A stretch of 64,000 nt of DNA from Nocardioides albus (GTDB taxonomy: Bacteria; Actinomycetota; Actinomycetes; Propionibacteriales; Nocardioidaceae): positions 558,001 to 622,000 of the forward strand of contig NZ_BMQT01000002.1 in NCBI RefSeq assembly GCF_014648255.1. The letters run 5' to 3'. Positions 33,919 to 46,295 of the stretch are shown in pieces (within the stretch, counting starts at the first letter, position 1; each line of letters begins with the position of its first letter). The position numbers were made by a program, and so were the translations under genes. The notes under the pieces were generated by a model. The model ran no database searches. It was given only the letters and a program-made list of their open reading frames with translations, and had not been told where the DNA came from.

Positions 33919-34743
33919 GTGGATTACTTGCAGGCGATCGCACTGGGAATTCTTCAGGCACTCACCGAGTTCCTGCCCATCTCATCCAGCGCGCACCTGC
34001 GCATCTTTCCAGAGCTGCTGGGCTGGGGCGACCCGGGCGCCGCGTTCACCGCGGTGATCCAGATCGGCACCGAGCTGGCCGTCGTCTTCTACATGTGGCG
34101 CAACATCCGCGACATCATCGTGACCTGGTTCCGCAGCCTCTTCAACGCCGAGCTGCGCAGCCACACCGACGCTCGGATGGGCTGGTTCATCATCGTCGGC
34201 TCGATCCCGATCGCGGCGATCGGGGTGGTGATGAAGGACATCATCGAGCACGACCTGCGCAGTCTGTACGTGGTGGGCACCATGCTGGTGGTCATGGGCA
34301 TCGTCCTCGGCGTCGCCGACCGCATCGGCGCCAACCGCAAGCAGTTCGACGACCTGACCTGGCGCGACGCGATCCTGATGGGCTGCGCCCAGGCCTGCGC
34401 ACTGATCCCCGGGGTGTCCCGGTCGGGAGCCACCATCTCGATGGGCCGTGCGCTCGGCTACGAGCGGGCCACGGTGACCCGCTACGCGTTCCTGCTCGCG
34501 CTGCCCGCGGTCTTCGGGGCCGGGCTGTTCGAGATGGGCGAGATCGCCCACGGCTCGAACCTCTACGGCTGGGGACCGACGATCGTCGCCACCATCGTCT
34601 CGTTCGTGCTCGGCTATGCGGTGATCGCGTGGCTGCTCAAGTACCTCTCGCACAACACCTACACGCCGTTCGTGATCTACCGGGTCGTCCTCGGCCTCAC
34701 CGTCTTGGTGCTCCTCGGCGTGGGTGTGCTCACCGAGTGGTGA
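33919..34743 (+). CDS. uppP: Undecaprenyl-diphosphatase
   Basis: This 274-aa polytopic membrane enzyme recycles undecaprenyl diphosphate to the monophosphate carrier of cell-wall synthesis. Both signature regions are present: EFLPISSSAH (17-26) and PGVSRSG (164-170), with about eight hydrophobic helices. Overproduction of the family gives bacitracin resistance. GTG at 33919 is chosen over an upstream ATG because of the TAGAGT box 8 nt before it and because the product then begins at the family's usual N-terminus (MDYLQAIALGILQ). Confidence 0.95.
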   Translation: MDYLQAIALGILQALTEFLPISSSAHLRIFPELLGWGDPGAAFTAVIQIGTELAVVFYMWRNIRDIIVTWFRSLFNAELRSHTDARMGWFIIVGSIPIAAIGVVMKDIIEHDLRSLYVVGTMLVVMGIVLGVADRIGANRKQFDDLTWRDAILMGCAQACALIPGVSRSGATISMGRALGYERATVTRYAFLLALPAVFGAGLFEMGEIAHGSNLYGWGPTIVATIVSFVLGYAVIAWLLKYLSHNTYTPFVIYRVVLGLTVLVLLGVGVLTEW

Positions 34744-34762
34744 TCGTGCCAAACTCACGGAT

Positions 34763-36019
34763 GTGTCTGAGTCTGGTGCGAAGTCCGCTGTAACACCCGC
34801 TGCGATCGAGGAAGCCGCCGCGCGCACGATCGCCACGCGCACGGCGGTCGAACGCTCGGTCAGACTCTCGGAGCGGTACGCCGCCGAGGTCTTGCTCAAG
34901 CGGGAGGACCTGCAGCTGGGCCGCTCCTACAAGGTCCGGGGCGCCTACAACCTGATGAGCTCGCTCTCGCCCGAGGAGCTCGAGCGCGGCGTCGTCTGCG
35001 CCAGCGCCGGCAACCACGCCCAGGGCGTCGCGATCTCGTGCGCCCGTCTCGGTGTGCCCGGCCACATCGTGGTGCCGACCAACACGCCCAAGCAGAAGCG
35101 CGACCGGATCACCGCCCTCGGTGGTGAGCACGTGACCCTGACGCTGCACGGCTCCACCTACGACGAGGCCTCCGCATACGCCTACGAGCTGGGTCGCGGG
35201 CTCGGCGCGACGTACGTCTCGGCCTTCGACGACCCGCGCACGATCGCCGGGCAGGGCACGGTCGGCTACGAGCTGACCTCCCAGATCACGGAGCCGCTGG
35301 ACGTGCTGCTGCTGCCGGTCGGTGGCGGTGGGCTCGCCTCCGGCGTCGCGACCTGGGTGCGCGAGGTCTGGCCGCAGACCCGGATCATCGGGGTCGAGCC
35401 CGCGGGTGCCGCCTCGATGGCCGCCGCGGTCGAGGCCGGCGGTCCGGTCCGGCTGGACACGCTCGACACGTTCGTGGACGGGGCCGCGGTCGCGACCGCG
35501 GGGAAGGTGACGTACCCGATCGTCAAGGAGTACGTCGACGAGCTCGTCTCCGTGCCGGTCGGCGCGGTCTGCGTGGAGATGCTCGAGCTCTACCAGACCG
35601 AGGGCATCATCGCCGAGCCCGCCGGCGCGCTCGCGGTCGCGGCCCTGGGGCAGGTCGACCTGCGTGGCGCCGCGCGTGTCGGGGCGGTCCTCTCCGGCGG
35701 CAACAACGACGTCTCCCGCTACGCCGACGTGCTCGAGCGGGCGCTGATCCACCAGGGCCTGCGCCACTACTTCCTGGTCTCGTTCCCGCAGGCACCCGGC
35801 GCGCTGCGTGGCTTCCTCGACGACGTTCTCGCAGACGGTGAGGACATCGTGGTCTTCGAGTACGTCAAGAAGTCCAACCGCGAGCTCGGCCCGGCGCTGA
35901 TCGGGATCGACCTCGACTCCGCCGACGGCCTCGGCGGCCTGCTCGAGCGGATGGGCGCCAGCGACCTGCTCATCGAGCGGATCGAGCCGGACTCACCGCT
36001 GTTCACCTTCTTGCACTGA
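34763..36019 (+). CDS. ilvA: Threonine ammonia-lyase with C-terminal ACT-like domain
   Basis: This 418-aa PLP enzyme converts threonine to 2-oxobutanoate and ammonia, the entry to isoleucine synthesis. Lys57 in SYKVRGAYN binds PLP; ASAGNHAQGVA and the PVGGGGLASG phosphate-binding loop (~187) follow. From about residue 334 the protein has an ACT-like domain (FPQAPGALRGFLDDVL), usual for the shorter IlvA form and suggesting allosteric control. GTG at 34763 is 20 bp after the uppP stop. Confidence 0.92.
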   Translation: MSESGAKSAVTPAAIEEAAARTIATRTAVERSVRLSERYAAEVLLKREDLQLGRSYKVRGAYNLMSSLSPEELERGVVCASAGNHAQGVAISCARLGVPGHIVVPTNTPKQKRDRITALGGEHVTLTLHGSTYDEASAYAYELGRGLGATYVSAFDDPRTIAGQGTVGYELTSQITEPLDVLLLPVGGGGLASGVATWVREVWPQTRIIGVEPAGAASMAAAVEAGGPVRLDTLDTFVDGAAVATAGKVTYPIVKEYVDELVSVPVGAVCVEMLELYQTEGIIAEPAGALAVAALGQVDLRGAARVGAVLSGGNNDVSRYADVLERALIHQGLRHYFLVSFPQAPGALRGFLDDVLADGEDIVVFEYVKKSNRELGPALIGIDLDSADGLGGLLERMGASDLLIERIEPDSPLFTFLH

Positions 36020-36038
36020 GCTCCGCTGGTCGAGCCGG

Positions 36039-37019
36039 TTAGAACCAGCCGGACTTGCGGAAGAAGACCCACATCCCGGTGATCACGGCGGCCATCAGCA
36101 GCAGCGCGAACGGGTAGCCGAGCCTCCAGTGGAGCTCGGGCATGTAGTCGAAGTTCATCCCGTAGATCCCGGCGATGAGAGTCGGCACCACGATCATCGC
36201 GGCGCCCGCGGAGATCTTGCGCATGTCGTCGTTCTGCTGCAGCGAGAGCTGCGCCAAGTGGGCCTCGAAGGCGGAGGACAGCAGCGTCTCGAGGTTCTCG
36301 ATCGACTCCACGATGGAGGAGAGGTGGTCGAGGACGTCGCGGAAGTAGGGGCGCAGGTCGGGGTCGATCCCGCCCTCCCCGTTGGCGAAGCGGCGCACCG
36401 GCTCGCGCAGCGGCATCACCGCTCGGCGTACCTCTGCCAGCTCGCGGCGGAGCCGGTAGATCCGGGCCGAGTCGTGGGTGCGCTCGTCGGAGAAGACCGA
36501 CGTCTCGACCTCGTCGACGTCCTTGGTGAGCTCGTTGGCCACGTCCACGTAGCCGTCGACGATGTAGTCGACGACGGCATGGACGGCCGAGTAGGAGCCT
36601 TCGGTGAGCAGGTGCTCGTCGCTGGTCTCGAGCAGCTCTCGAGCCGGCGCGAGCCGGGAGCCGCGACCGTGGCGGACCGTGATCACGTAGTCGGGACCGA
36701 TGAAGAACGCGACCTCGCCGGTCTCGACGGCGTCCTCGGCATCGACGTACCACAGCGTCTTGACGACGAGGAACATCGCGTCGTCGTAGCGTTCCAGCTT
36801 GGGGCGCTGGTGGGCGGTGAGCGCGTCCTCGACGGCGAGCGGATGCAGGTCGAAGGCGGCGGCGACCTCCTCGAGCTCGTACTGGCTGGGCTGGTAGAGC
36901 CCGAGCCAGACGAAGTCGCCATCGTCCTTCACCCCGTCGCGCAACGTCGCGTAGTCGTGGGGCGAACAGTCGGTCTGCTCGCGCGCACCGGCGCGGTAGA
37001 GAGCGCTGTCGACGATCAC
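36039..37019 (-). CDS. corA: CorA family magnesium/divalent-cation transporter
   Basis: This 326-aa protein has a large cytoplasmic N-terminal domain and two C-terminal membrane helices. The signature YGMNF is at 286-290, at the end of the first helix. The second helix is YPFALLLMAAVITGMWVFF. Substrate is most likely Mg2+ or Co2+. The GTG start lies 6 nt after TAACCT on the minus strand, back-to-back with the promoter of the phosphomutase gene. Confidence 0.93.
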   Translation of the reverse strand: MIVDSALYRAGAREQTDCSPHDYATLRDGVKDDGDFVWLGLYQPSQYELEEVAAAFDLHPLAVEDALTAHQRPKLERYDDAMFLVVKTLWYVDAEDAVETGEVAFFIGPDYVITVRHGRGSRLAPARELLETSDEHLLTEGSYSAVHAVVDYIVDGYVDVANELTKDVDEVETSVFSDERTHDSARIYRLRRELAEVRRAVMPLREPVRRFANGEGGIDPDLRPYFRDVLDHLSSIVESIENLETLLSSAFEAHLAQLSLQQNDDMRKISAGAAMIVVPTLIAGIYGMNFDYMPELHWRLGYPFALLLMAAVITGMWVFFRKSGWF

Positions 37020-37025
37020 GTTCTC

Positions 37026-37031
37026 AGGTTA
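37026..37031 (-). promoter_or_regulatory. -10 box for leaderless corA mRNA
   Basis: TAACCT on the minus strand, 6 nt before the GTG at 37019. Confidence 0.5.
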
Positions 37032-37061
37032 GGGCATGCTGCACGCCAAACCCCTGATGGA

Positions 37062-37067
37062 TAGGGT
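37062..37067 (+). promoter_or_regulatory. -10 box for leaderless phosphomutase mRNA
   Basis: TAGGGT, 8 nt before the GTG at 37076. Confidence 0.5.
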
Positions 37068-37075
37068 CGCCCATC

Positions 37076-37810
37076 GTGGCGACGATGATCCTGGTGAGAC
37101 ACGGCCGTACGACGGCAAACGCATCCGGCACCCTGGCCGGCCGGCTTCTCGGGGTGAAGCTGGACGAGCGCGGGCTGGAGCAGGCGAGCAGGGCCGCCGA
37201 ACGGATCGCGCCGGTCCCGCTCGCGCTGGCGGTCACCAGTCCGATGGAGCGCTGCCAGCAGACCCTCGCGGTGATCCTGGAGGGCCGCGCCGAGCAGCCT
37301 GCCGTCGTCGTCGAGGACGGTGTCTCCGAGTGCGACTACGGCGAGTGGCAGGGGGAGAAGCTCAGCACGCTGGCGCGCCGCAAGCTGTGGAAGACGGTGC
37401 AGGCCCAGCCCTCCGCGGTCACCTTCCCCGGCGGCGAGTCGATGCCGGCGATGCAGGCCCGAGGAGTCGAGGCCGTACGCCGCCACGACGCCGCCGTCAC
37501 GGCGGCGCACGGGGACTCGGCGGTCTGGCTGTGCGTGAGCCACGGGGATCTGATCAAGGCGATCCTGGCCGACGCGCTCGGTATGCACCTGGACCTGTTC
37601 CAGCGGCTGCACGTCGACCCGGCCTCCATCTCCGTGGTCCGCTACGGGGAGGGTCGCCCCTCCGTGCTGGCGACCAACACCCACGCCGGCGATCTCTCCT
37701 GGCTGGCGCCGCAGCCGGCCGCGAAGAAGGGCCGCAAGTCGTCGCGCCGGCGCAACGACGCCGTCGTGGGCGGCGGCTCGGGTCCCGAGGACGGTCTGGA
37801 TAAGGTTTGA
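37076..37810 (+). CDS. Histidine phosphatase, MSMEG_4193-type putative phosphomutase
   Basis: This 244-aa member of the histidine phosphatase superfamily has LVRHG with His9 as phosphoacceptor, and CVSHGDLIKAILADALGMHL for the second catalytic histidine. The C-terminal tail is basic (KKGRKSSRRR). It matches the actinobacterial MSMEG_4193 group, found next to DUF3090, SCO1664-family and mshC genes, exactly as here. Its substrate is unknown. Leaderless GTG start. Confidence 0.88.
   Translation: MATMILVRHGRTTANASGTLAGRLLGVKLDERGLEQASRAAERIAPVPLALAVTSPMERCQQTLAVILEGRAEQPAVVVEDGVSECDYGEWQGEKLSTLARRKLWKTVQAQPSAVTFPGGESMPAMQARGVEAVRRHDAAVTAAHGDSAVWLCVSHGDLIKAILADALGMHLDLFQRLHVDPASISVVRYGEGRPSVLATNTHAGDLSWLAPQPAAKKGRKSSRRRNDAVVGGGSGPEDGLDKV
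37801..37806 (+). promoter_or_regulatory. -10 box overlapping the previous gene's 3' end
   Basis: TAAGGT ends 6 nt before the ATG at 37813 and lies inside the last codons of the phosphomutase gene, so DUF3090 may have its own leaderless transcript. Confidence 0.45.
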
Positions 37811-37812
37811 CC

Positions 37813-38418
37813 ATGCCTGTGATGCACGCCTTCGACCCGCCCGAACGATTCGTCGTCGGCACCGTCGGCGAGCCCGGGGCGCGTACGTTCTTCCTCCAGG
37901 CTCGTGAGGGGACGCGAGTCGTCTCGGTCGCGCTGGAGAAGCAGCAGGTCATCGTGCTCGCCGAGCGGCTCGACGAGCTCCTCGACGAGGTGATGAAGTC
38001 GGCGCCCGCCGTGGTGCCTGCAGTGGCCCCCTTCGAGCTCGACGACAACGGCCCGCTGGAGCAGCCGATCGAGGAGGAGTTCCGGGCAGGCACGATGACG
38101 CTGGCCTGGGATCCGGACGAGGACAAGGTCGTCCTCGAGGTCTTCCCGATCAGCGAGACCGAGATCATCGCCGAGGTCGACGAGTCCGGTCACCTGGTCG
38201 ACGAGGACGCGGTTGCGGCCATCGAGCTCGAGGAGTCGGAGCCCGACGAGGTGTTCCTGGTGCGGTTCGCCCCCGGCAACGCCCGTGCGTTCGTCAAGCG
38301 CGCCGAGGCGGTCCTGGGCGCCGGCCGCCCCAACTGCCCGTTCTGCGGCAACCCGATCGACCCCGAGGGCCACCTGTGCGTCCGGGCGAACGGGTTCAAG
38401 CGTCGCGACCCGGTCTGA
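37813..38418 (+). CDS. DUF3090 family protein
   Basis: This 201-aa protein starts MPVMHAFDPPERFVVGTVG and ends with a zinc-ribbon-like CPFCGNPIDPEGHLC. It fits the conserved actinobacterial DUF3090 family of unknown function. Two CxxC-type pairs near the C-terminus suggest metal binding. It is the second of four genes that are conserved together in actinobacteria and end with mshC. Confidence 0.88.
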   Translation: MPVMHAFDPPERFVVGTVGEPGARTFFLQAREGTRVVSVALEKQQVIVLAERLDELLDEVMKSAPAVVPAVAPFELDDNGPLEQPIEEEFRAGTMTLAWDPDEDKVVLEVFPISETEIIAEVDESGHLVDEDAVAAIELEESEPDEVFLVRFAPGNARAFVKRAEAVLGAGRPNCPFCGNPIDPEGHLCVRANGFKRRDPV

Positions 38419-38422
38419 GCCG

Positions 38423-39199
38423 GTGGAGCCGGTCATCGAGTCCACCGGGGCGGCCGACGGTGCCATGGAGCTCGTCGGGCGGCTGACGACGGCCTCCAAC
38501 GCGACGTTCCTGGCCACGATCGGGCACGCCGAGGTGGTCTACAAGCCGATCGCGGGGGAGCGGCCGCTGTGGGACTTCCCCGACGGGCGGTTGGCGCACC
38601 GCGAGGTCGCCTCCTATCTCGTCTCCGAGGCACTGGGCTGGTCAGTCGTGCCCGAGACCTGGCTCGGCGAAGGACCGCACGGGGTCGGGATGGTGCAGCG
38701 CTGGATCTCGGCGGACGAGAGCGTGGAGCCGGTGACGATCGTCCCTGAGGGCGAGATCCCGGACGGGTTCCGGCACGTCTTCGACGGCTACGACGCGCTC
38801 GACCAGGTGGTCTCGCTCGCCCACGAGGACACTCCCGCCCTGCGGCGGATGGCGGTCTTCGACGCGATCACCAACAACGCCGACCGCAAGGGCGGACACG
38901 TCCTGCCGCTCGCTGACGGGCACCGCTTCGGATGCGACCACGGCCTGACCTTCCACGAGGAGCCGAAGCTGCGCACCATCTTGTGGGGATGGCAGGGGCT
39001 GGGCTTCTCCGACGAGGAGCTCGCCGGGATCCGGACGGTCCACGCCGGGCTCTCCGGCGCGCTCGGGCGGGAGCTGGCGGCGTACCTCTCGGGTGGGGAT
39101 CTCGAAGCGCTCGCTCTGCGCTGCGAGGCGCTGCTCGCCGAGGGGGTCTTCCCACAGCCGGAGTACGACCGCCATGTCATCCCGTGGCCGCCGTTCTGA
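38423..39199 (+). CDS. SCO1664 family protein (PI3/4-kinase-like fold suspected)
   Basis: This 258-aa protein has VVYKPIAGERPLWDFPDG, a long middle segment and FDAITNNADRKGGHVL, followed by CDHGLTFHEE. The K-(later)N-ADRK-(later)D layout resembles ATP-binding and catalytic loops of PI3/4-kinase-like proteins, and the family is found beside DUF3090 and mshC in actinobacteria. Function unproven. GTG at 38423 is 4 bp after the previous stop; no upstream start is better supported. Confidence 0.85.
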   Translation: MEPVIESTGAADGAMELVGRLTTASNATFLATIGHAEVVYKPIAGERPLWDFPDGRLAHREVASYLVSEALGWSVVPETWLGEGPHGVGMVQRWISADESVEPVTIVPEGEIPDGFRHVFDGYDALDQVVSLAHEDTPALRRMAVFDAITNNADRKGGHVLPLADGHRFGCDHGLTFHEEPKLRTILWGWQGLGFSDEELAGIRTVHAGLSGALGRELAAYLSGGDLEALALRCEALLAEGVFPQPEYDRHVIPWPPF

Positions 39200-39219
39200 G
39201 ACACGTGGTGCGCGCCAAG

Positions 39220-39225
39220 TAGGCT
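39220..39225 (+). promoter_or_regulatory. -10 box for leaderless mshC mRNA
   Basis: TAGGCT, 6 nt before the ATG at 39232. Confidence 0.5.
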
Positions 39226-39231
39226 GCACCC

Positions 39232-40464
39232 ATGCGCGCTTGGTCTGCCCCCGAAGTCCCAGAACTGTCCGCCAGAGGGCCCGAGGTGCAGCTCTACGAC
39301 CATCAGCGGGACGCGATCGTCCCGACGGAAGGTCAGGGACGCCGGTCGTTGTACGTGTGTGGCATCACGCCCTACGACGCGACCCACATGGGCCACGCCA
39401 ACACCTATGTCGCCTTCGACCTGCTCCACAGGGCGTGGCTCAACGCCGGCTACGAGGTCGACTACACCCAGAACGTCACCGACGTCGACGACCCGCTGCT
39501 CGAGCGGGCGGACAAGGTCGGGATCGAGTGGGAGGCGCTCGCCGAGCGCGAGACCGAGCTCTTCCGCCAGGACATGGAGGCGCTGCGGGTCGTACCGCCG
39601 CAGCACTACATCGGTGCCGTCGAGTCGATCCCGCTGGTGACCTCGCTGATCGGTGAGCTCGAGGAGGCCGGCGCGATCTACAAGGTCGACGAGGACGTCT
39701 ACGCCTCGGTGGCCGTCGATGAGGGCTTCGGTGACGAGTCGCGGATGTCGCGCTCGGAGATGCTGGAGCTCTTCGGCGAGCGCGGCGGCGACCCCGAGCG
39801 GGCCGGCAAGAAGGACCCGCTCGACCCGCTGCTGTGGCGCGCCGAGCGCCCGGGCGAGCCGTCCTGGCCCTCGCCGTACGGCCCGGGCCGACCCGGCTGG
39901 CACATCGAGTGCACCGCGATCGCCCTGGAGCACCTCGGTGCCGGGTTCACCGTCCAGGCCGGCGGCTCCGACCTGGTCTTCCCGCACCACGAGATGTCCG
40001 GCTCGCACGCACGGTCGGCCGGCAAGGACTTCGCCGAGATCTACACCCACGGCGGGATGGTGGCCTACGACGGCCACAAGATGTCCAAGTCGCGCGGCAA
40101 CCTCGTCTTCGTCTCCGCGCTGCGCAACTCCGAGATCGACCCGATGGCGATCCGGCTGGTGCTCCTGGGTCACCACTACCGCGACGACTGGGAGTGGACC
40201 GACGCCAAGCTCTTCGACGCCGTCGACCAGGTCGCCGAGTGGCGCAAGGCCGTCGCTCTCGGCCGCGGCGCCCCGGCGGCGCCGGTCGTCGAGACGGTCC
40301 TCGGGGCCCTGGCCGACGACCTCGACGCTCCGCGCGCGGTCAAGGCCGTCGACGCCTGGGTCGCCGCCACCCTCGGCGAGGGCGGCCTCGCCGAGACCTC
40401 GGACCCACTCGCCGGCGAGACCATCTCCAAGCTCGTCGACGCGGCCCTGGGCATCAAGCTCTAG
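39232..40464 (+). CDS. mshC: Cysteine--1-D-myo-inosityl 2-amino-2-deoxy-alpha-D-glucopyranoside ligase
   Basis: This 410-aa cysteinyl-tRNA-synthetase-like enzyme joins cysteine to GlcN-inositol, the third step of mycothiol biosynthesis. It starts [12 protein letters not shown], typical of MshC rather than CysS. Zinc ligands Cys43, Cys227 and His252 (VFPHHE), the THMGH adenylate motif (51-55) and KMSKS (283-287) are all visible. It lacks the tRNA anticodon-binding C-terminal extension of CysS, as expected. Its presence places the organism among mycothiol-making actinobacteria. Confidence 0.95.
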   Translation: MRAWSAPEVPELSARGPEVQLYDHQRDAIVPTEGQGRRSLYVCGITPYDATHMGHANTYVAFDLLHRAWLNAGYEVDYTQNVTDVDDPLLERADKVGIEWEALAERETELFRQDMEALRVVPPQHYIGAVESIPLVTSLIGELEEAGAIYKVDEDVYASVAVDEGFGDESRMSRSEMLELFGERGGDPERAGKKDPLDPLLWRAERPGEPSWPSPYGPGRPGWHIECTAIALEHLGAGFTVQAGGSDLVFPHHEMSGSHARSAGKDFAEIYTHGGMVAYDGHKMSKSRGNLVFVSALRNSEIDPMAIRLVLLGHHYRDDWEWTDAKLFDAVDQVAEWRKAVALGRGAPAAPVVETVLGALADDLDAPRAVKAVDAWVAATLGEGGLAETSDPLAGETISKLVDAALGIKL

Positions 40465-40476
40465 CCGCCCCCCGCT

Positions 40477-40596
40477 GGTCGAGCCGCCGGAGCCGCTAGG
40501 CGTAGGCGTGTCGAGACCAACACGGTCACCTGTCGCGCTCGATGTGACCGTGTTGGTCTCGACACGCTCGGCCGCAGGCGGCCTCGCGGCTCGACC
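40477..40596. repeat. Dispersed inverted repeat (REP-like), also a likely terminator
   Basis: Outer arms GGTCGAGCCGC / GCGGCTCGACC flank a perfect 22-bp inner stem (40508-40529 with 40544-40565) around a 14-nt loop. The sequence family 'ggtctcgacacgctcg...' recurs at 30685-30708 and, in part, at 36025. It sits between the convergent mshC and PAC2 genes. Confidence 0.8.
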
Positions 40597-40603
40597 GACG
40601 GGC

Positions 40604-41452
40604 TTACGAGTCGTCGGAGCGGCGCTTGAGGTAGCGCTCGAACTCCCGGGCGATGGCGTCGCCGCTCGCCTCGGGGAGGTCGACGGTGTCGCGGGCCTCT
40701 TCGAGGGAGCGTACGTAGTCGGAGACGTCCTCGTCCTCCTCGGCGAGGTCGTTGACACCTCGCTCCCAGGCTCGGGAGTCCTCGGGGAGCTCGCCGAGGG
40801 GGATGGAGCACTGGAGCAGGTCCTCGAGCTTGTTGATGATCGCGAGGGTGGCCTTGGGGCAGGGCGGGGCGGCGACGTAGTGGGGGACCGCGGCCCAGTA
40901 GGAGACCGCGGGGATGTCGGACTGGACGCAGGCCTCCTGGACCACGCCGACGATGCCGGTCGGTCCCTCGTAGGTCGGCGAGTCGAGCTTGAGCCGGTCG
41001 ACGAGGTCGGGCTCGGTGGCGGTCCCGGAGACGTGGATCGGGCGGGTGTGCGGGGCGTCGGCCAGGAGCGCACCAAGGGTCACCACGAGCTGGCCGCCGA
41101 GGTCGTCGACGCACTCCAGGATCTCGCTCACGAACTGCTTCCAGCGCATGTTCGGCTCGATGCCGCGGACGAGGATGATGTCGCGGTCCAGATCGGGCGG
41201 GGAGCAGACCGCGACCTGGGTGGTGGGCCAGGTGATCGTACGGAAGCCGTTCTCGTCGGTGCCGGAGACCGGGCGGTTGACCTGGTAGTCGTAGAAGTCC
41301 TCGGGGTCGATCTCGGCCACGACCCGCGCATGCCAGACGTCCATCAGATGGTCAACGGTGCCGGACGCGGCATCGGCCGCGTCGTTCCATCCCTCGAACG
41401 CGGCGATCACCACAGGATCGACCAGGTCGCGGGTCTCTTCGATCTCGATCAC
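40604..41452 (-). CDS. PAC2 family protein
   Basis: This 282-aa protein has the family landmark [21 protein letters not shown] near the N-terminus and [23 protein letters not shown] later, as in actinobacterial proteins related to the proteasome assembly chaperone PAC2. Its function in bacteria is not established. The start is set at GTG 41452 because TAGGGT ends 7 nt upstream and the product then begins [17 protein letters not shown] 41470 and 41497 are alternatives. Confidence 0.88.
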   Translation of the reverse strand: MIEIEETRDLVDPVVIAAFEGWNDAADAASGTVDHLMDVWHARVVAEIDPEDFYDYQVNRPVSGTDENGFRTITWPTTQVAVCSPPDLDRDIILVRGIEPNMRWKQFVSEILECVDDLGGQLVVTLGALLADAPHTRPIHVSGTATEPDLVDRLKLDSPTYEGPTGIVGVVQEACVQSDIPAVSYWAAVPHYVAAPPCPKATLAIINKLEDLLQCSIPLGELPEDSRAWERGVNDLAEEDEDVSDYVRSLEEARDTVDLPEASGDAIAREFERYLKRRSDDS

Positions 41453-41459
41453 GTTCTCC

Positions 41460-41465
41460 ACCCTA
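41460..41465 (-). promoter_or_regulatory. -10 box that sets the PAC2 start
   Basis: TAGGGT on the minus strand, 7 nt before the GTG at 41452. Confidence 0.45.
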
Positions 41466-41641
41466 GCCATGAGCACCAGTCGGGCGGCGTCGTTCATCCG
41501 GCGTACACCTCATCAATTCCCATCTGGTGGACCAGCGGTGTCAGGATGCGGAATGAGATGGCGTTGCCCGCACATCTACGCCGTAGCGTGTTTCAGGCAA
41601 AGCCGATCACACCAGCATGCACGCCGGGAGAGGAACCAAGA

Positions 41642-45352
<3,711 letters not shown>

Positions 45353-45366
45353 GCCTCGCTCGACGC

Positions 45367-45502
45367 TGAACGAATGTTCATTCGGGTCCGCGGCCCGAAC
45401 GAACATTCATTCGGGGGCACGGCCCGAACAAACATTCATTCGGGGCTTTGGAGCGAATGAACGTTCGTTCAGCGCGCCAGGGTGGATGAACGTTCATTCA
45501 TC
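45367..45502. repeat. Array of five ~20-bp palindromic repeats
   Basis: Units at 45367, 45395, 45424, 45453 and 45485 are variants of GAACGAACATTCATTCGG; the last two contain the exact palindromes GAACGTTC and TGAACGTTCA. Spacing is 28-32 bp. The array lies between metH and a convergent gene and overlaps the last codons of the latter. Confidence 0.8.
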
Positions 45503-46282
45503 GCCGAGAGGGTGCCCGTCGGCAGGGCCATCGAGCCATGCCGGCGGCACCTGACCGATGCTGGCGACGTTCCAGAAGGCCGTACGCCGGGTGAGGATCG
45601 TGACGAGGTGGTAGCCGTCCGGGTGGCGGACGAGCACGCCCGCCACAGGTTCGCGCTTCGGGTCGAGGGTGAGCGGGATGACGTGAGCCCAGGTCTCGGT
45701 GCCGGGATGCCAGTAGGCGCCGACCGTCGACGCGTCCCAGGACCCGAGCGCGACGTTGGCCCGGGTGACCGCGGGGCGGAGCCGGGCCAAGAGCTCCTCG
45801 GACTCCATGCCGACGCGGCCGGCGTTGTCATAGGCGATGTGGAGGGCGCCGACCGAGGTGATCCGAGATGTGGTGTCGAATGTCGGCGGCGCCCAACTCT
45901 CCAGCGCCGTCCGGCACCGCTGGCAGTCGTCGTCACGGCTCCAGTCGGAGAACTCGACGTCGTCGACAGCCAGGTCCTCGCCACGGCTGGTGACCAGGAC
46001 GATCCTCAGCCCGTCCGGATCGCGCAGAGGCAACGGGTTGTGCTCCAGCCCGTCGCTGAAGTGGAGCAGTGCGGACGCCTCGTTGACGCCGATCCGGTGG
46101 ACGACGGTGCTGCGTAGCCCCTGCAGTTGCGCCTTCGTCGACTCCCGACGCAGCAGCGCCGGGTCGACCAGATCAGCGAGCCACTCGACCAGCTCGACGG
46201 TGAGCAGCCGCTCGGCCTCAGCGGGCAGCACGGGACAGGAGGTCGAGGTCCATGCGGGACACCGTAACCCGACGCCGATCAC
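45494..46282 (-). CDS. Hypothetical protein
   Basis: This protein of up to 262 aa is not recognised. It has one CQRC pair mid-protein and acidic stretches, no signal peptide after the first residues and no membrane helix. Its last codons run into the palindrome array. GTG at 46282 is used, but GTG at 46231 (giving MLPAEAERLLTVELVEWL) is equally possible. It is divergent from the PPOX gene over a 13-bp gap. Confidence 0.65.
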   Translation of the reverse strand: MIGVGLRCPAWTSTSCPVLPAEAERLLTVELVEWLADLVDPALLRRESTKAQLQGLRSTVVHRIGVNEASALLHFSDGLEHNPLPLRDPDGLRIVLVTSRGEDLAVDDVEFSDWSRDDDCQRCRTALESWAPPTFDTTSRITSVGALHIAYDNAGRVGMESEELLARLRPAVTRANVALGSWDASTVGAYWHPGTETWAHVIPLTLDPKREPVAGVLVRHPDGYHLVTILTRRTAFWNVASIGQVPPAWLDGPADGHPLGDE

Positions 46283-46283
46283 C

Positions 46284-46289
46284 TAGGCT
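46284..46289 (+). promoter_or_regulatory. -10 box for leaderless PPOX mRNA
   Basis: TAGGCT, 6 nt before the GTG at 46296. Confidence 0.5.
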
Positions 46290-46295
46290 CGGGTG

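Noticed and set aside
32520..34793. A 757-residue plus-strand frame
   Set aside because: It is antisense to the aldo/keto reductase and out of frame with uppP; no start signals and low-complexity composition.
41498..41641. A cobalamin riboswitch upstream of metH
   Set aside because: The 144-bp leader is too short and no B12-box could be found.
45367..45502. SOS (LexA) boxes, because of GAAC...GTTC words
   Set aside because: The units do not keep the CGAAC-N4-GTTCG form and lie downstream of genes.
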